Source of the DNA: Bombiscardovia nodaiensis
Lineage (GTDB): Bacteria; Actinomycetota; Actinomycetes; Actinomycetales; Bifidobacteriaceae
Direction: 5' to 3'
Assembly (NCBI GenBank): GCA_033127725.1
Contig: AP026798.1
Location: forward strand, 1-64,000
Length of the DNA stretch: 64,000 nt
In this document: in pieces, positions 32,265 to 40,076 of the stretch
Layout: each line of letters opens with the position of its first letter
Numbering within the stretch: the first letter of the stretch is position 1
Position numbers and translations under genes: made by a program
The notes under the pieces: generated by a model
What the model was told of the DNA's origin: nothing
The model's database searches: none
Seen by the model: the letters and a program-made list of their open reading frames with translations, nothing else

Positions 32265-34232
32265 TTACTGGCCTGAGTCGTCGCCGCTTACCAAGGTCAG
32301 AATTTCTTCCAGCGTAGCTTTGCCGGTGCTTATCTGGGCTTCGATTCCGCCGGTTTGCAAGACTCGCTGAACCTGGCTTGGGTCGGCGTCGGGCAGGCGC
32401 AAGGTCGTGCCGTCGAGCGAAACAGTCAGGCCGGCGCTCTTGAGCTGGTTGAATGCCTCCTCCCAATTGGCGGTTTCCAAACTGAGTGAAGTGTGCCCGG
32501 AGATGATTTGGTCCACAGTGCCCTCCGCTTTGACTCGGCCCCGAGCCATGATGACGCAGCGGTCGCACTGGCTGGCTTCGGCCATGTAATGCGTGGTCAC
32601 GAGCACTCCCAAGCCTTGGTCTGCCTTGCGATGAAGCTCCCGCCAGAGCCTCATGCGCGAGACCGGGTCCATGCCAGAAGTGGGCTCGTCGAGGATAAGC
32701 AGTTCGGGCTCATGCTCGTCTGCAATCGCATACGCCAGTAAGCGTTGAGCGCCGAGCGGCTGTTGGCCCACCGGGAGTTTGCCTAACTGCTTGGCGTAGT
32801 CAGCCACCCAGCCTCTTGGTTGGGCCTGGTAAATGCTGGCAGCGAAGTCCATGTTTTCCTGAGCCGACATAGTGGGGTAGAGGCCCATGCCTTGCGGTAC
32901 GTAGCCGATGTGCCTGCGCGAATCCAGACTGGGAGCCTTGCCGAAGAGCCCGCCCGAACCCTCCGTTGGCTGCTCAAGGCCGAGGAGAATGCGAATCAGC
33001 GTGGTCTTACCCGCGCCGTTGCCGCCAATGAGGCCCACGATTTCGCCCGGTTTCACGTCTAGCGACACCCCATGCAAGGCGGTAAAGTTGCCGAAGCGCT
33101 TAACTACCCTGCTTGCCTCCAGGAGAGGAGTGCCAGCGGGTGCGTCTATGCTCTGGTTAGTGGCCGGTGAACCCGGTAGCGGCCGAATGTTCGCGATTCG
33201 AGCGTTCTGCCGCGAAATTTGTGCCACTTTAGGCGATTCAGTGGCCGAATGTTCGCGATTCGGAAGTTTTGCCGCGAACTTTGTGCCGTTTGGTTCTGGT
33301 TGACTGCGCTGTTGCACGCTCTGCTGACTTGGCGATGTACGCTCGTCGTCTTCGAGCAGGAAGGCGATGCTAGCGTTTTCCAAGTCGAAGCTGGCCTTGG
33401 TGAAGTCGGCTGGCTGCCGGTGGTCTTGCGGGTTGGTCCAAATGTAAGCGGTATTGGCCCGCCGCCAGTTGTGGAAAGCGGCCTGAGCCGGTCGCTCTTC
33501 CAAGCTGGTGCCAAAGAGGGAGTACTTGCTGAGCTCTTTGCCCTGAGCGCTGCCCGCCTGCCAGAGTTGACCGGGAGCCTGTTCTCGCACTTGCGCTGCC
33601 GTGCCAGAGGCCAGCGCCTTTCCGCGGTTCATCAGATAAAGCTTGGAAGAGCGCTCAGCCTCATCTAGGTAAGTGGTGGCGAACACTACGGCACTGCCCG
33701 CGGCCGCTTCGGCAGAGATGAGAGTCCAGATTTCCTCGCGGCTGGTGGGGTCTACGCCGGTGGTGGGCTCGTCGAGAAGGAGCAGGTCGGGCCTGTGCAG
33801 AGCTGCCATGATGACGCCCAACTTTTGGCGCATGCCACCGGAGAGATTGCGGCCAGTGCGGTCTCGGACATAGTCAAGATTCGCAGCGTTCAGCAGCTGC
33901 TGGATGCGCGGGCGAGCCAATACCTCAGACATGTGGTAAATGCTCGCCGAGAAGCGCATGTTTTCTATGACAGACATGTCGCGCCACACGCCAGAATCAG
34001 CAGGCTGGTATCCGAGGCGTTCTTTGCCGGGAAGGCCCTCCACGCTGCCATCGCTGGGCTGAACTTGGCCCGCCAGCAGTTTGAGCAGGGTGGTTTTGCC
34101 TGCGCCATCGCCGCCGGTCAAGGCCGTAACTTCGCCGGGCACAAGGCTTCCGGTAAAGCGGTTGAGGGCCGGGCTGGTTGAACCGTGGTATGTGACGCTG
34201 ACTTGTTTGAGTGTTACCGATTGTGCGTTCAC
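32265..34232 (-). CDS. Tandem ABC-type ATPase for ABC-2 exporter (RbbA/YhiH-like)
   Basis: The protein of about 655 residues holds two ATPase domains. The first has Walker A GGDGAGKTT, signature LSGGMRQKLGV and Walker B LLLLDEPTTGVD. The second has GGNGAGKTT and LLILDEPTSGMD, but its signature region reads QPLGAQRLLAYA and lacks a clear LSGGQ. A Gln/Ser-rich linker of about 90 residues separates them. I chose the GTG at 34232 because it overlaps the permease stop as GTGA and follows ACGGAGGCGG. With the upstream ABC-2 permease it should form a drug or lipid efflux pump, controlled by the divergent TetR. Confidence 0.88.
   Translation of the reverse strand: MNAQSVTLKQVSVTYHGSTSPALNRFTGSLVPGEVTALTGGDGAGKTTLLKLLAGQVQPSDGSVEGLPGKERLGYQPADSGVWRDMSVIENMRFSASIYHMSEVLARPRIQQLLNAANLDYVRDRTGRNLSGGMRQKLGVIMAALHRPDLLLLDEPTTGVDPTSREEIWTLISAEAAAGSAVVFATTYLDEAERSSKLYLMNRGKALASGTAAQVREQAPGQLWQAGSAQGKELSKYSLFGTSLEERPAQAAFHNWRRANTAYIWTNPQDHRQPADFTKASFDLENASIAFLLEDDERTSPSQQSVQQRSQPEPNGTKFAAKLPNREHSATESPKVAQISRQNARIANIRPLPGSPATNQSIDAPAGTPLLEASRVVKRFGNFTALHGVSLDVKPGEIVGLIGGNGAGKTTLIRILLGLEQPTEGSGGLFGKAPSLDSRRHIGYVPQGMGLYPTMSAQENMDFAASIYQAQPRGWVADYAKQLGKLPVGQQPLGAQRLLAYAIADEHEPELLILDEPTSGMDPVSRMRLWRELHRKADQGLGVLVTTHYMAEASQCDRCVIMARGRVKAEGTVDQIISGHTSLSLETANWEEAFNQLKSAGLTVSLDGTTLRLPDADPSQVQRVLQTGGIEAQISTGKATLEEILTLVSGDDSGQ
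33181..33291. repeat. Imperfect 50-bp tandem duplication in the ATPase linker
   Basis: Copy 1 at 33181-33230 and copy 2 at 33243-33291 share GGCCGAATGTTCGCGATTCG and then GCCGCGAA and TTTGTGCC. Each copy contains the inverted repeat CGAAT/ATTCG. They encode part of the linker between the two ATPase domains. Confidence 0.85.
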
Positions 34233-35536
34233 CGTCCGCCTCCGTGAGTGAGTAGGTTGCGCAGTTTGAGCGTGGAAGCGCTGAAAATAATCACGGCTTC
34301 GGCAGCTAAAATAAGGAGCGGCATCCAAGTGGAACCCCAAGAAGCACCGCGGAGCATAGTCCCCTGAGTCAGTTCGTTAAACCATGTGAGCGGTAGTAAG
34401 TAGCCAATCCAACGGATGACCGAGGCCATCGATTCCAGTGGGAAAATCATGCCACTTAAGAGCATTTGAGGCATGACCAGCATCATAGCGAGCTGCACGG
34501 CTTGGCCCGAGTTTTGCGATACTGTCGAGATAAAAATGCCCAGGCCTAGAACTACGAACAGGAAGATGATCGTGCCTAAAAGGAAGGGCCAGAAATCGCC
34601 GTTGAAGGGCAGGCCGAAGACCCACATGCCTAAGCCAGTGATGACGGCCATGTCGAACAGAGCCAGCAAGAAGTAGGGTGCAATTTTGCCCATAATGACC
34701 GCGCCGGGGCGGATGGGCATAACGGCTAGCTGCTCTAGGGTGCCCTGCTCGCGCTCGCGGACGAGGCCGATGCTGGTAATCATCGTGCCGATGAGGGTCA
34801 TGATGAGTCCGATGAGGCCGGGAATCATGATAAATGAGGTCTTGAGTTCTGGATTGAAGAGGACCTTGGTGTTGTCGGTTTTGGCGCTGACAGAGGCAGT
34901 CGTTGGGTCGGAATTGCCGGAGCGTTGGGGCTGTGAAACCTGCGGCATTTGAGGCGCTGGCGGTGCTGGCTGGCCTTGCTGGGCGGCGGCTTGAGCCTGA
35001 ACTTGGTATTCCTGCATCTGCTTCAGGTAGTTTTGCATGCTTTGCTGCTGAGTTTGCATGGCGGTTTTTTGAGCAGTTTCAGCTTTGGCGCGGGTTTCTT
35101 TCATGCTGGCCTGCACGTCTTCTGCGTTCATTTGCAGGAAAACTCGCTTGGCGGATTGAGCGGCGAAGAGGCCTGAACCGTCGATATAAATGTCGGCTTG
35201 ATCGGCCAGCTGGTCGCTGGATTTTGCGTCACTTTTGACACTGATAACGGCATCGGCCTTGCGGTCGCGGAAGATCTGTTCGGCATCGTTTTGCCCAGAT
35301 CGCGCAGGGTTCGTGCTGACGATGGTAACTCCCTCTTTGACGGCCTGGAGCTTGTCGATGCGCTCTTGGTAGCTCTGCGCTTGCTCGCCGATGACGGCGA
35401 CTTTGACTCGGTCTACCGAGAAGTTGGCTGCGTATCCGAAAATGAATAGCAGCAAAATGGGCATGGCTATGAGCATGGCAAGCGTGCGTTTGTCTCGCAA
35501 GAGCTCGCGGAATTCCTTGACTATCAGCGCCTTCAC
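34229..35536 (-). CDS. ABC-2 type permease
   Basis: The 435-residue membrane protein begins MKALIVKEFRELLRDKRTLA, the cytoplasmic opening typical of ABC-2 permeases. One membrane helix follows, then a large extracytoplasmic part (about residues 45-215) with a Gln/Ala-rich coiled coil, then about five helices with TSIGLVREREQGTLEQLAVMP, a conserved ABC-2 segment. The likely role is export of drugs or lipids with the tandem ATPase, whose gene overlaps this one by 4 bp. The ATG at 35536 follows AGGAGGTGCC. Transcription is divergent from the TetR regulator. Confidence 0.9.
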   Translation of the reverse strand: MKALIVKEFRELLRDKRTLAMLIAMPILLLFIFGYAANFSVDRVKVAVIGEQAQSYQERIDKLQAVKEGVTIVSTNPARSGQNDAEQIFRDRKADAVISVKSDAKSSDQLADQADIYIDGSGLFAAQSAKRVFLQMNAEDVQASMKETRAKAETAQKTAMQTQQQSMQNYLKQMQEYQVQAQAAAQQGQPAPPAPQMPQVSQPQRSGNSDPTTASVSAKTDNTKVLFNPELKTSFIMIPGLIGLIMTLIGTMITSIGLVREREQGTLEQLAVMPIRPGAVIMGKIAPYFLLALFDMAVITGLGMWVFGLPFNGDFWPFLLGTIIFLFVVLGLGIFISTVSQNSGQAVQLAMMLVMPQMLLSGMIFPLESMASVIRWIGYLLPLTWFNELTQGTMLRGASWGSTWMPLLILAAEAVIIFSASTLKLRNLLTHGGGR

Positions 35537-35587
35537 TAGGCACCTCCTTGGGTGATTCGGCGAAGCTCACTGCAAGCATTCGTCGAT

Positions 35588-35642
35588 TATTCATCGAATG
35601 ATGAATAAAAGAATAGCACGATATTCTTCATCTGGTGAATAT
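35588..35642. promoter_or_regulatory. Candidate TetR operators between divergent genes
   Basis: TATTCATC-GAAT-GATGAATA (35588-35607) is an inverted repeat with a 4-bp centre. A second one, ATATTC-N10-GAATAT, lies at 35621-35642. Both sit between the ABC-2 permease and TetR genes, where a self-regulating TetR would bind. Confidence 0.6.
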
Positions 35643-35726
35643 TGTGTTTATCTGCTAAGCTGAGGCAATACGACGGATTTAGCAAGGCCGTAACATGGCG
35701 GTATTCCGCACGAAAGGTGATTCTCA

Positions 35727-36422
35727 ATGACGGCGAAAGTTCAGAAGGACGATGGTGGGCCGCGTCTGACTGCTCAAAGCCAGGAGACGGCGACGAAGGG
35801 CCATCGCAGGGGCCGGCCAAAGACTGGCGAAGCGTCCACGACGTATACGGATATCTTGGCAGCTGCGCGCAAAGAGTTCTCTGACAAAGGTTTTGACCAT
35901 GTCACCATGCGAGGAATTGCGCGCGAAGCTGGCTGCGATCCCAAACTGGTGCACTACTATTTTGGCTCGAAAGATCAGTTATTTGCAACTACTGTGGCAG
36001 AGATTATCGGCGAAAGCCATTTGCTCGATAGGCTACAGCGCGAAGATGCAACTGCGGCTGTGCACACCGGAGAGAGTTTCGTTCGTGCATTCCTAGAGTT
36101 CATAGGGGGGTCCGAGCTTGGGCAGCTCTATTTGGCAATGATTCGCAATGTCGGCAGTGACGAGCACATGAGGTCGATGATGGTGGAATTTGTGAGTAAG
36201 CAATTGGTCTCGCCACAAATTCGTAATCTGCGAGTGGATCATGTCCAAGAGCGAATGATGCTTGTCGGCACGCAAATGTTGGGACTACTTGTTGTGCGGT
36301 ACGTGCTCGATGCCCAACCGCTCGCTCTTATGTCGGTTGAGCAAGTTGGGCGCATTGTGGGTCCCGTGGTTGACCACTACCTTTACGATCCACTCCCGCT
36401 TCCTCCTGACGAGCGAGCTTGA
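35727..36422 (+). CDS. TetR-family transcriptional repressor
   Basis: The 231-residue regulator has an N-terminal DNA-binding domain after a basic, disordered leader of about 35 residues: DILAAARKEFSDKGFDHVTM, then the helix-turn-helix GIAREAGCDPKLVHYYFGSKDQLF. The C-terminal ligand-binding domain includes RIVGPVVDHYLYDPL near the end, similar to TetR_C_17-type regulators. AAAGGTG precedes the ATG. It is divergent from an ABC-2 efflux operon with palindromes between, so it most likely represses that operon until an inducer binds. Confidence 0.9.
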   Translation: MTAKVQKDDGGPRLTAQSQETATKGHRRGRPKTGEASTTYTDILAAARKEFSDKGFDHVTMRGIAREAGCDPKLVHYYFGSKDQLFATTVAEIIGESHLLDRLQREDATAAVHTGESFVRAFLEFIGGSELGQLYLAMIRNVGSDEHMRSMMVEFVSKQLVSPQIRNLRVDHVQERMMLVGTQMLGLLVVRYVLDAQPLALMSVEQVGRIVGPVVDHYLYDPLPLPPDERA

Positions 36423-36442
36423 GTATAAGCAAGATGGGTAGC

Positions 36443-37345
36443 CTACTCGGCGAGGGCTTCGGGGGAGTAGCGGCGTTCGTCGTTCATGGTGGCGAAGTTG
36501 AGGCCTATGAGGATGCCGCCGCCTACGAAATTGCCAAGCATAGCGACTGCGACAGTGGCGATGGCTTGTAAAGCGTTGACCTTGCCGTACATGCCGAGAA
36601 TGAGGAAGAGGGCCGAGTCGGCGACCGAGTGCTCGAAACCGCAGAAAGCGAAGACGAAGACGGCCACGACCATGATAGTGCACTTGGTGAAATCGTTGGA
36701 AAGCTTACCGTTGTAGACCATGAGCATGGCTATATTGATGCAGAAATTGCAGAGGATGCCGCGCACGAAGAGGTCGGCGATGCCGTGCCAGCCGCCCATC
36801 ACATAGCCGGTTTTTGTTGATGCGGCCGCCAGCATTTGGTCCATAGTTGGGCCCGAGATGATGGAGGAGAAGCGCAAGATAATCGCCACTATGAGTGCGC
36901 CCAGCAGGTTGCCCAAAAGGCATAAGCCGAGGATGCGTAGGGAGTGGAGCCAGCCTAGGCGCTTGTGGTAAACGCCAACGGTGACCACCATCATGTTAGA
37001 GGTGAGCAGCTCGGAATTGGTGTAATAAATGAGCACGAGCGCCCAGCCGAAAGTGAGTGCGGCGATGACGCGGCCGGCCAGTTTGAGGCCCGGATTGGCA
37101 GGGTCTGAGGCGAATTGGCCAACGATGTAGAAGAATGCGGTGAAGAAAATGCCCACGAAGAGGCCCGCCATGACTGCGCGCTGCAGGTATTTGCCGGTCA
37201 TCTTGCCGGTCATCGTGTCTTTACTGCCAGCCGCGTCCAAGACCGTGGAAATAAAGGTGCGCCCAGGGAAGAGGGGCTTCAGGTTCTCTTCGCTAGTCTC
37301 TGCGCCAGCCGAATTGGTAACGCTCTCATATAATTTTTCGCTCAC
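36443..37345 (-). CDS. Formate/nitrite transporter family channel
   Basis: The 300-residue membrane protein has six helices and the FNT signatures GILCNFCINIAMLM and FCGFEHSVADSALF. The central His of the second is present, and Asp replaces the more usual Asn after VA. FNT proteins are pentameric channels for formate, nitrite or similar anions; in bifidobacteria formate produced by pyruvate formate-lyase is the natural candidate. The start is a GTG at 37345 without an obvious ribosome site. It is convergent with TetR and lies just outside attL of the integrated element. Confidence 0.92.
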   Translation of the reverse strand: MSEKLYESVTNSAGAETSEENLKPLFPGRTFISTVLDAAGSKDTMTGKMTGKYLQRAVMAGLFVGIFFTAFFYIVGQFASDPANPGLKLAGRVIAALTFGWALVLIYYTNSELLTSNMMVVTVGVYHKRLGWLHSLRILGLCLLGNLLGALIVAIILRFSSIISGPTMDQMLAAASTKTGYVMGGWHGIADLFVRGILCNFCINIAMLMVYNGKLSNDFTKCTIMVVAVFVFAFCGFEHSVADSALFLILGMYGKVNALQAIATVAVAMLGNFVGGGILIGLNFATMNDERRYSPEALAE

Positions 37346-37451
37346 CGGGCAATTATGCCATTCTTAGGTTTCGGTAAAAGAAAGATGTAGGCCAGTGTGC
37401 GCAAAATCACAATTACTGGAATGCGTCACTTGCTTCTGTGGGAAAAGTAAA

Positions 37452-37484
37452 CCCAGAAACGTTGGTATTCCAACCATTTCTGGG
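37452..37484 (-). terminator. Displaced chromosomal terminator of the tRNA-Ala
   Basis: CCCAGAAA pairs with TTTCTGGG, with an inner GTTGG/CCAAC stem, and a T-rich tract follows on the minus strand. It directly abuts the partial tRNA 3' end at attL. I infer that this was the tRNA terminator before the element inserted. Confidence 0.7.
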
Positions 37485-37507
37485 TGTTTTGTGGAGCTGA
37501 GGAGACT
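37482..37507. other. attL: attL of the integrated element
   Basis: The 26-bp sequence is identical to 41867-41892. It contains the last 16 bases of tRNA-Ala (minus strand) and the start of the flanking terminator, and it marks the left junction of the element. Confidence 0.9.
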
Positions 37508-37575
37508 TCACTACTGGCAGAATAAGAATGGCCTAACTACTGTCATTGCAGCGTAGCTGTAGGTTGATAATCCAT

Positions 37576-37597
37576 AAACCCCACCTTCTTCCCCACC
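37576..37597. repeat. Left arm-type repeat
   Basis: AAACCCCACCTTCTTCCCC plus ACC (22 bp) is identical to 41795-41816 in the same orientation, 69 bp inside attL. This fits an integrase arm-binding site. Confidence 0.75.
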
Positions 37598-37864
37598 CTT
37601 TTAACTTTCAGTAGTCATTATGCTTCAACGCTGACCCATCTCAATGGTGAGGTGGCGCAACGTGCTGCCGCAACGTGGGTGATTCGCCCCATCCCCAGCC
37701 GGGCCGTTAGGCCCGTTCTCCAGCCCAGAAGTATCCGAAATGTGACGAAGCTCACATTTAAGACCCCAAAAAAGGAGCGAAAAGAGCTGTTTTCGTTTGA
37801 TATTGACTCCGTGACGGGGAATCCGGGAAAACGTCCCGGCCCCATTCATGAAGGAGATACAGCC

Positions 37865-38212
37865 ATGAAGATCAGGACAAGCGCCGACGCCCTCGACATT
37901 GAGGTCGTCACTCTGGAAGAGCTCGACCCTGCCACGATGGAACCCGCCAAGGAATTCGGCACCGACGATCTGAAGAAGGTTGATGGCAAGTCCGTCTATG
38001 CCCTGCGCGGCGTGGCCGTGAAGGTCGATGGTCGGATCGACAAAAGCGCCACCATCAAGGTGCTGGCTAAGCCAGCCGCGAAGATTCCGGAGCTGACCAA
38101 GGCCAGGCTGACCGGCTCGGTCGTCGTCACCCCGTATCTGGCCGACGGATCTCGTCGGATCGGTTACTCGGTCATGGCCGATGGCATTGAGGTTGAGAGG
38201 GTGAAGGCATGA
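37865..38212 (+). CDS. Small element protein of unknown function
   Basis: The 115-residue protein has no family I recognise. It is predicted to be beta-rich in the second half: SVYALRGVAVKVDG, then ARLTGSVVVTPYLADGSRRIGYSVMADGIEV. It has no signal peptide or membrane segment. AAGGAGA at 37850-37856 fixes the ATG at 37865; the longer frame from 37652 has no such site. It overlaps the next gene by ATGA. Its place upstream of an origin and rep would suit a single-strand DNA-binding or copy-control protein with an OB-like fold, but that is speculation. Confidence 0.75.
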   Translation: MKIRTSADALDIEVVTLEELDPATMEPAKEFGTDDLKKVDGKSVYALRGVAVKVDGRIDKSATIKVLAKPAAKIPELTKARLTGSVVVTPYLADGSRRIGYSVMADGIEVERVKA

Positions 38213-38661
38213 CATGGGACGAATCAGACGAAGAGAATGGCGAGGAATTCTGGGGCTTGACAGAGCATTCCAGGCGCCAGACACCCTCGCAGGGTGGATC
38301 CAGGTCTATCTCGGCTCCGAAGACAGCGACCTCTCCCCACGGGCCATTGCTGAAATCGAAGAGCGGGCCGGAGCAAGTTTCGCAAAAGAAGTCAGACATA
38401 TCACCTGGAGAGCGAACGAAATTGACGCCCAGGGGAACAAGTCTGGCGGCGGAACACGAACCGACCCGCTACCTCAAGGCAGCGGTCCCGGCCCATCTAA
38501 AGGTCTGGACGAAGAAGTTGGCCGCGGATCTGGAAATCTCGATGGCGGCGATTGTGACGGAAGCTCTGGCCGAGTTCTTCGACCGGAGGGAAGCGGGGCC
38601 GGTACAGCCGAACCCGCCGGTCAAGCCGCAGCACCCGATGCCCAGGAAGATGCGGCATTGA
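38209..38661 (+). CDS. Ribbon-helix-helix (CopG-like) protein
   Basis: The 150-residue protein has a low-complexity, Ser/Lys-rich N-terminus. A ribbon-helix-helix-like segment follows at about residues 86-127: RYLKAAVPAHLKVWTKKLAADL, then EISMAAIVTEALAEFFDRR. RHH proteins in small plasmids often repress rep transcription or control partition. The ATG overlaps the previous stop (ATGA), pointing to co-translation. Another long reading frame (38214-38708) covers the same DNA; its structured part lies over this protein's disordered part, so a frameshifted single gene is possible. It lies directly upstream of the origin. Confidence 0.65.
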   Translation: MTWDESDEENGEEFWGLTEHSRRQTPSQGGSRSISAPKTATSPHGPLLKSKSGPEQVSQKKSDISPGERTKLTPRGTSLAAEHEPTRYLKAAVPAHLKVWTKKLAADLEISMAAIVTEALAEFFDRREAGPVQPNPPVKPQHPMPRKMRH

Positions 38662-38708
38662 CCTTCAGTGAGCGACTGGAGGCGAATGCCAGGCGTTTGG
38701 GTGTGTGA
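38214..38708 (+). CDS. Overlapping alternative reading frame (164 codons)
   Basis: This frame overlaps the RHH gene almost fully in another phase. Its first 70 residues look protein-like (TLAGWIQVYLGSEDSDLSP, then AIAEIEERAGASFAKEV), the middle is Gly/Ser-rich filler, and the end is helical (TFSERLEANARRLGV). The ATG at 38214 also has GAAGG upstream. Three readings are possible: true dual coding, a single gene split by a frameshift, or a chance frame in GC-rich DNA. I cannot decide from sequence alone. Confidence 0.35.
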   Translation: MGRIRRREWRGILGLDRAFQAPDTLAGWIQVYLGSEDSDLSPRAIAEIEERAGASFAKEVRHITWRANEIDAQGNKSGGGTRTDPLPQGSGPGPSKGLDEEVGRGSGNLDGGDCDGSSGRVLRPEGSGAGTAEPAGQAAAPDAQEDAALTFSERLEANARRLGV

Positions 38709-39046
38709 GGGCGTGAAGTGCGCCGACGTGGGAAGGTGCGATGCCTGCCGGCCGGGAAGCGACGCCGTGCCGTGCGCCGACGGTGCGAGAGCGATGAGAC
38801 GGACGGCCCCCGTAGCCGCAATAAGCGGCGGAGGGGGTTGTCCGGATCAGCGCGACGGAACGGCGAGCGTGGCGGTGCGACGGTGCTCGGCTCGGTTGGG
38901 CTCGTGCCCCAGTTGCGGCGGTGCGCGAACGCCCGTCGCCAGCCGCGTAGCGGCTGGCGGCCGAGGTCCTAGTGTTACAGGACCTCGGTGAAATGGTGGA
39001 AAATATTACGTTTGCCAATGGGCAGTAGGGCTGCCGAGGGATGTGA
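38709..39046. other. Replication origin region of the element
   Basis: This GC-rich gene-free region between the RHH gene and rep carries direct repeats GTGCGCCGACG at 38718-38728 and 38772-38782. It also has two adjacent hairpins and the first iteron, described separately. The rep promoter must be here too. Confidence 0.7.
38938..38988. other. ori: Stem-loop origin with nonanucleotide TAGTGTTAC
   Basis: Two perfect hairpins lie side by side. The first is GCCAGCCGC-GTA-GCGGCTGGC at 38938-38958. The second (38961-38988) has a 10-bp stem, CCGAGGTCCT with AGGACCTCGG, and the loop AGTGTTAC. Together with the closing T this shows TAGTGTTAC at 38970-38978. CRESS-DNA viruses such as circoviruses and geminiviruses display TAGTATTAC or TAATATTAC in the same setting, and Rep nicks between the seventh and eighth base. 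By analogy the nick site is 38976/38977. Confidence 0.9.
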
Positions 39047-39108
39047 ATGGGGATGAAAATGGTGGAAAAGGCCGAAAAAATGGTGGAAACCGCCAAAAAT
39101 GGTGGAAA
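38991..39108 (+). repeat. Iterons AAATGGTGGAAA (four copies)
   Basis: Copies lie at 38991-39002, 39057-39068, 39078-39089 and 39097-39108. The first is 2 bp after the origin hairpin; the other three, spaced 19-21 bp apart (about two helical turns), lie within the start of rep and encode Met-Val-Glu or Asn-Gly-Gly-Lys steps. In CRESS viruses iterons next to the hairpin are bound by Rep. Confidence 0.85.
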
Positions 39109-40075
39109 GCACGACGCCCGATCAAGGGCGTGGTTCTTCACCATCAGCGCGGAAGCGGAGGACGATATCCCCACCCGCCCAATATCTTTGATTCAGAAAG
39201 CGTTGGGTCAGTACGAGGGTGCCGATTGGGTTTTCCAATTGGAAAAAGGCAAGCAAGACGGCTATCTGCATTATCAGGCTGCGTTGCTGCTGCCCCATGG
39301 CACTGATCGGCGCTGGTCGGATATCAAACGCGACTTTACCGAGCTGGGTATGCCCGATGCGCATATAGAGAAAACGAGGAAGGTGGGTGCTGCTTCCCGC
39401 TATTGTGCCAAATCAGACACCCGGCTTGGTGGCCCGTGGTGGAGCTCGGATGCATTCAAGGCCAAGGCGATGAAGTCCGGTGGCCAGGGTCAGAGGGTGG
39501 ATAGGGATGCCATCAGGCAGGCCGTAGAAAGTGGCATGACTCCCGCGGACATCATGCTGGACGAGGATCTGGGTGTCACCCTCTCCGCCGACAATCGCGG
39601 GTACGCCGATTCCTTCTGGGCTTCCTGGCACTCGGCGAAGTGGATGGATGCCAACCGGGATGATATCCAGGTCTTCTATCTGTATGGACCGACCGGCTGC
39701 GGCAAGACCACATTCGTCCGGTCTCTGTTCCCCAGGTCGAAGGACCTGTTCAGTGTGCGCTTCGGTGGCCGTGATCCGTGGGGGAATTATCGTTTTCAGC
39801 CCGTGTTGCTGATGGACGAGTTCCGTGAGGACTGCGCGCTGAAGGATCTGTTGGTCTATCTCGACCGGTTCCCGATCGAGCTTGACCGGCGATACTCCAA
39901 CATCTGGGCGGCCTGGAGCACGGTCTTCATCTGCTCGAACTGGCCGTTGTCTGCCCAGTACCGCAATGCGTCGGACAAGGACAAGGCCGCGCTCCACAGA
40001 CGTATCACGGCCGAGATCGATATGAGTGTGCCAACCGAACAAGCTCGGCTGGCAGATCTAGTGAAAGCTGCGTGA
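39047..40075 (+). CDS. rep: CRESS-type Rep: HUH endonuclease and superfamily 3 helicase
   Basis: The 342-residue protein has the full set of motifs of Reps from circular single-stranded DNA viruses. Endonuclease motif I is WFFTIS (29-34), motif II is YLHYQ (73-77, an H-x-Q form of HUH), and motif III is YCAK (119-122) with the nicking Tyr119. The helicase has Walker A GPTGCGKT (214-221), Walker B VLLMDEF (253-259), motif C FICSN (294-298) and an Arg-finger candidate in LHRRI. It should nick the TAGTGTTAC loop and drive rolling-circle replication. GAGGG at 39036-39040 supports the ATG at 39047, but ATGs at 39053, 39059 and 39080 are possible because the first 20 codons are iteron DNA. Confidence 0.93.
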   Translation: MGMKMVEKAEKMVETAKNGGKHDARSRAWFFTISAEAEDDIPTRPISLIQKALGQYEGADWVFQLEKGKQDGYLHYQAALLLPHGTDRRWSDIKRDFTELGMPDAHIEKTRKVGAASRYCAKSDTRLGGPWWSSDAFKAKAMKSGGQGQRVDRDAIRQAVESGMTPADIMLDEDLGVTLSADNRGYADSFWASWHSAKWMDANRDDIQVFYLYGPTGCGKTTFVRSLFPRSKDLFSVRFGGRDPWGNYRFQPVLLMDEFREDCALKDLLVYLDRFPIELDRRYSNIWAAWSTVFICSNWPLSAQYRNASDKDKAALHRRITAEIDMSVPTEQARLADLVKAA

Positions 40076-40076
40076 C

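Noticed and set aside
37652..37864. Upstream extension of the first element gene to 37652
   Set aside because: It has no ribosome site and unusual composition; AAGGAGA points to the ATG at 37865.
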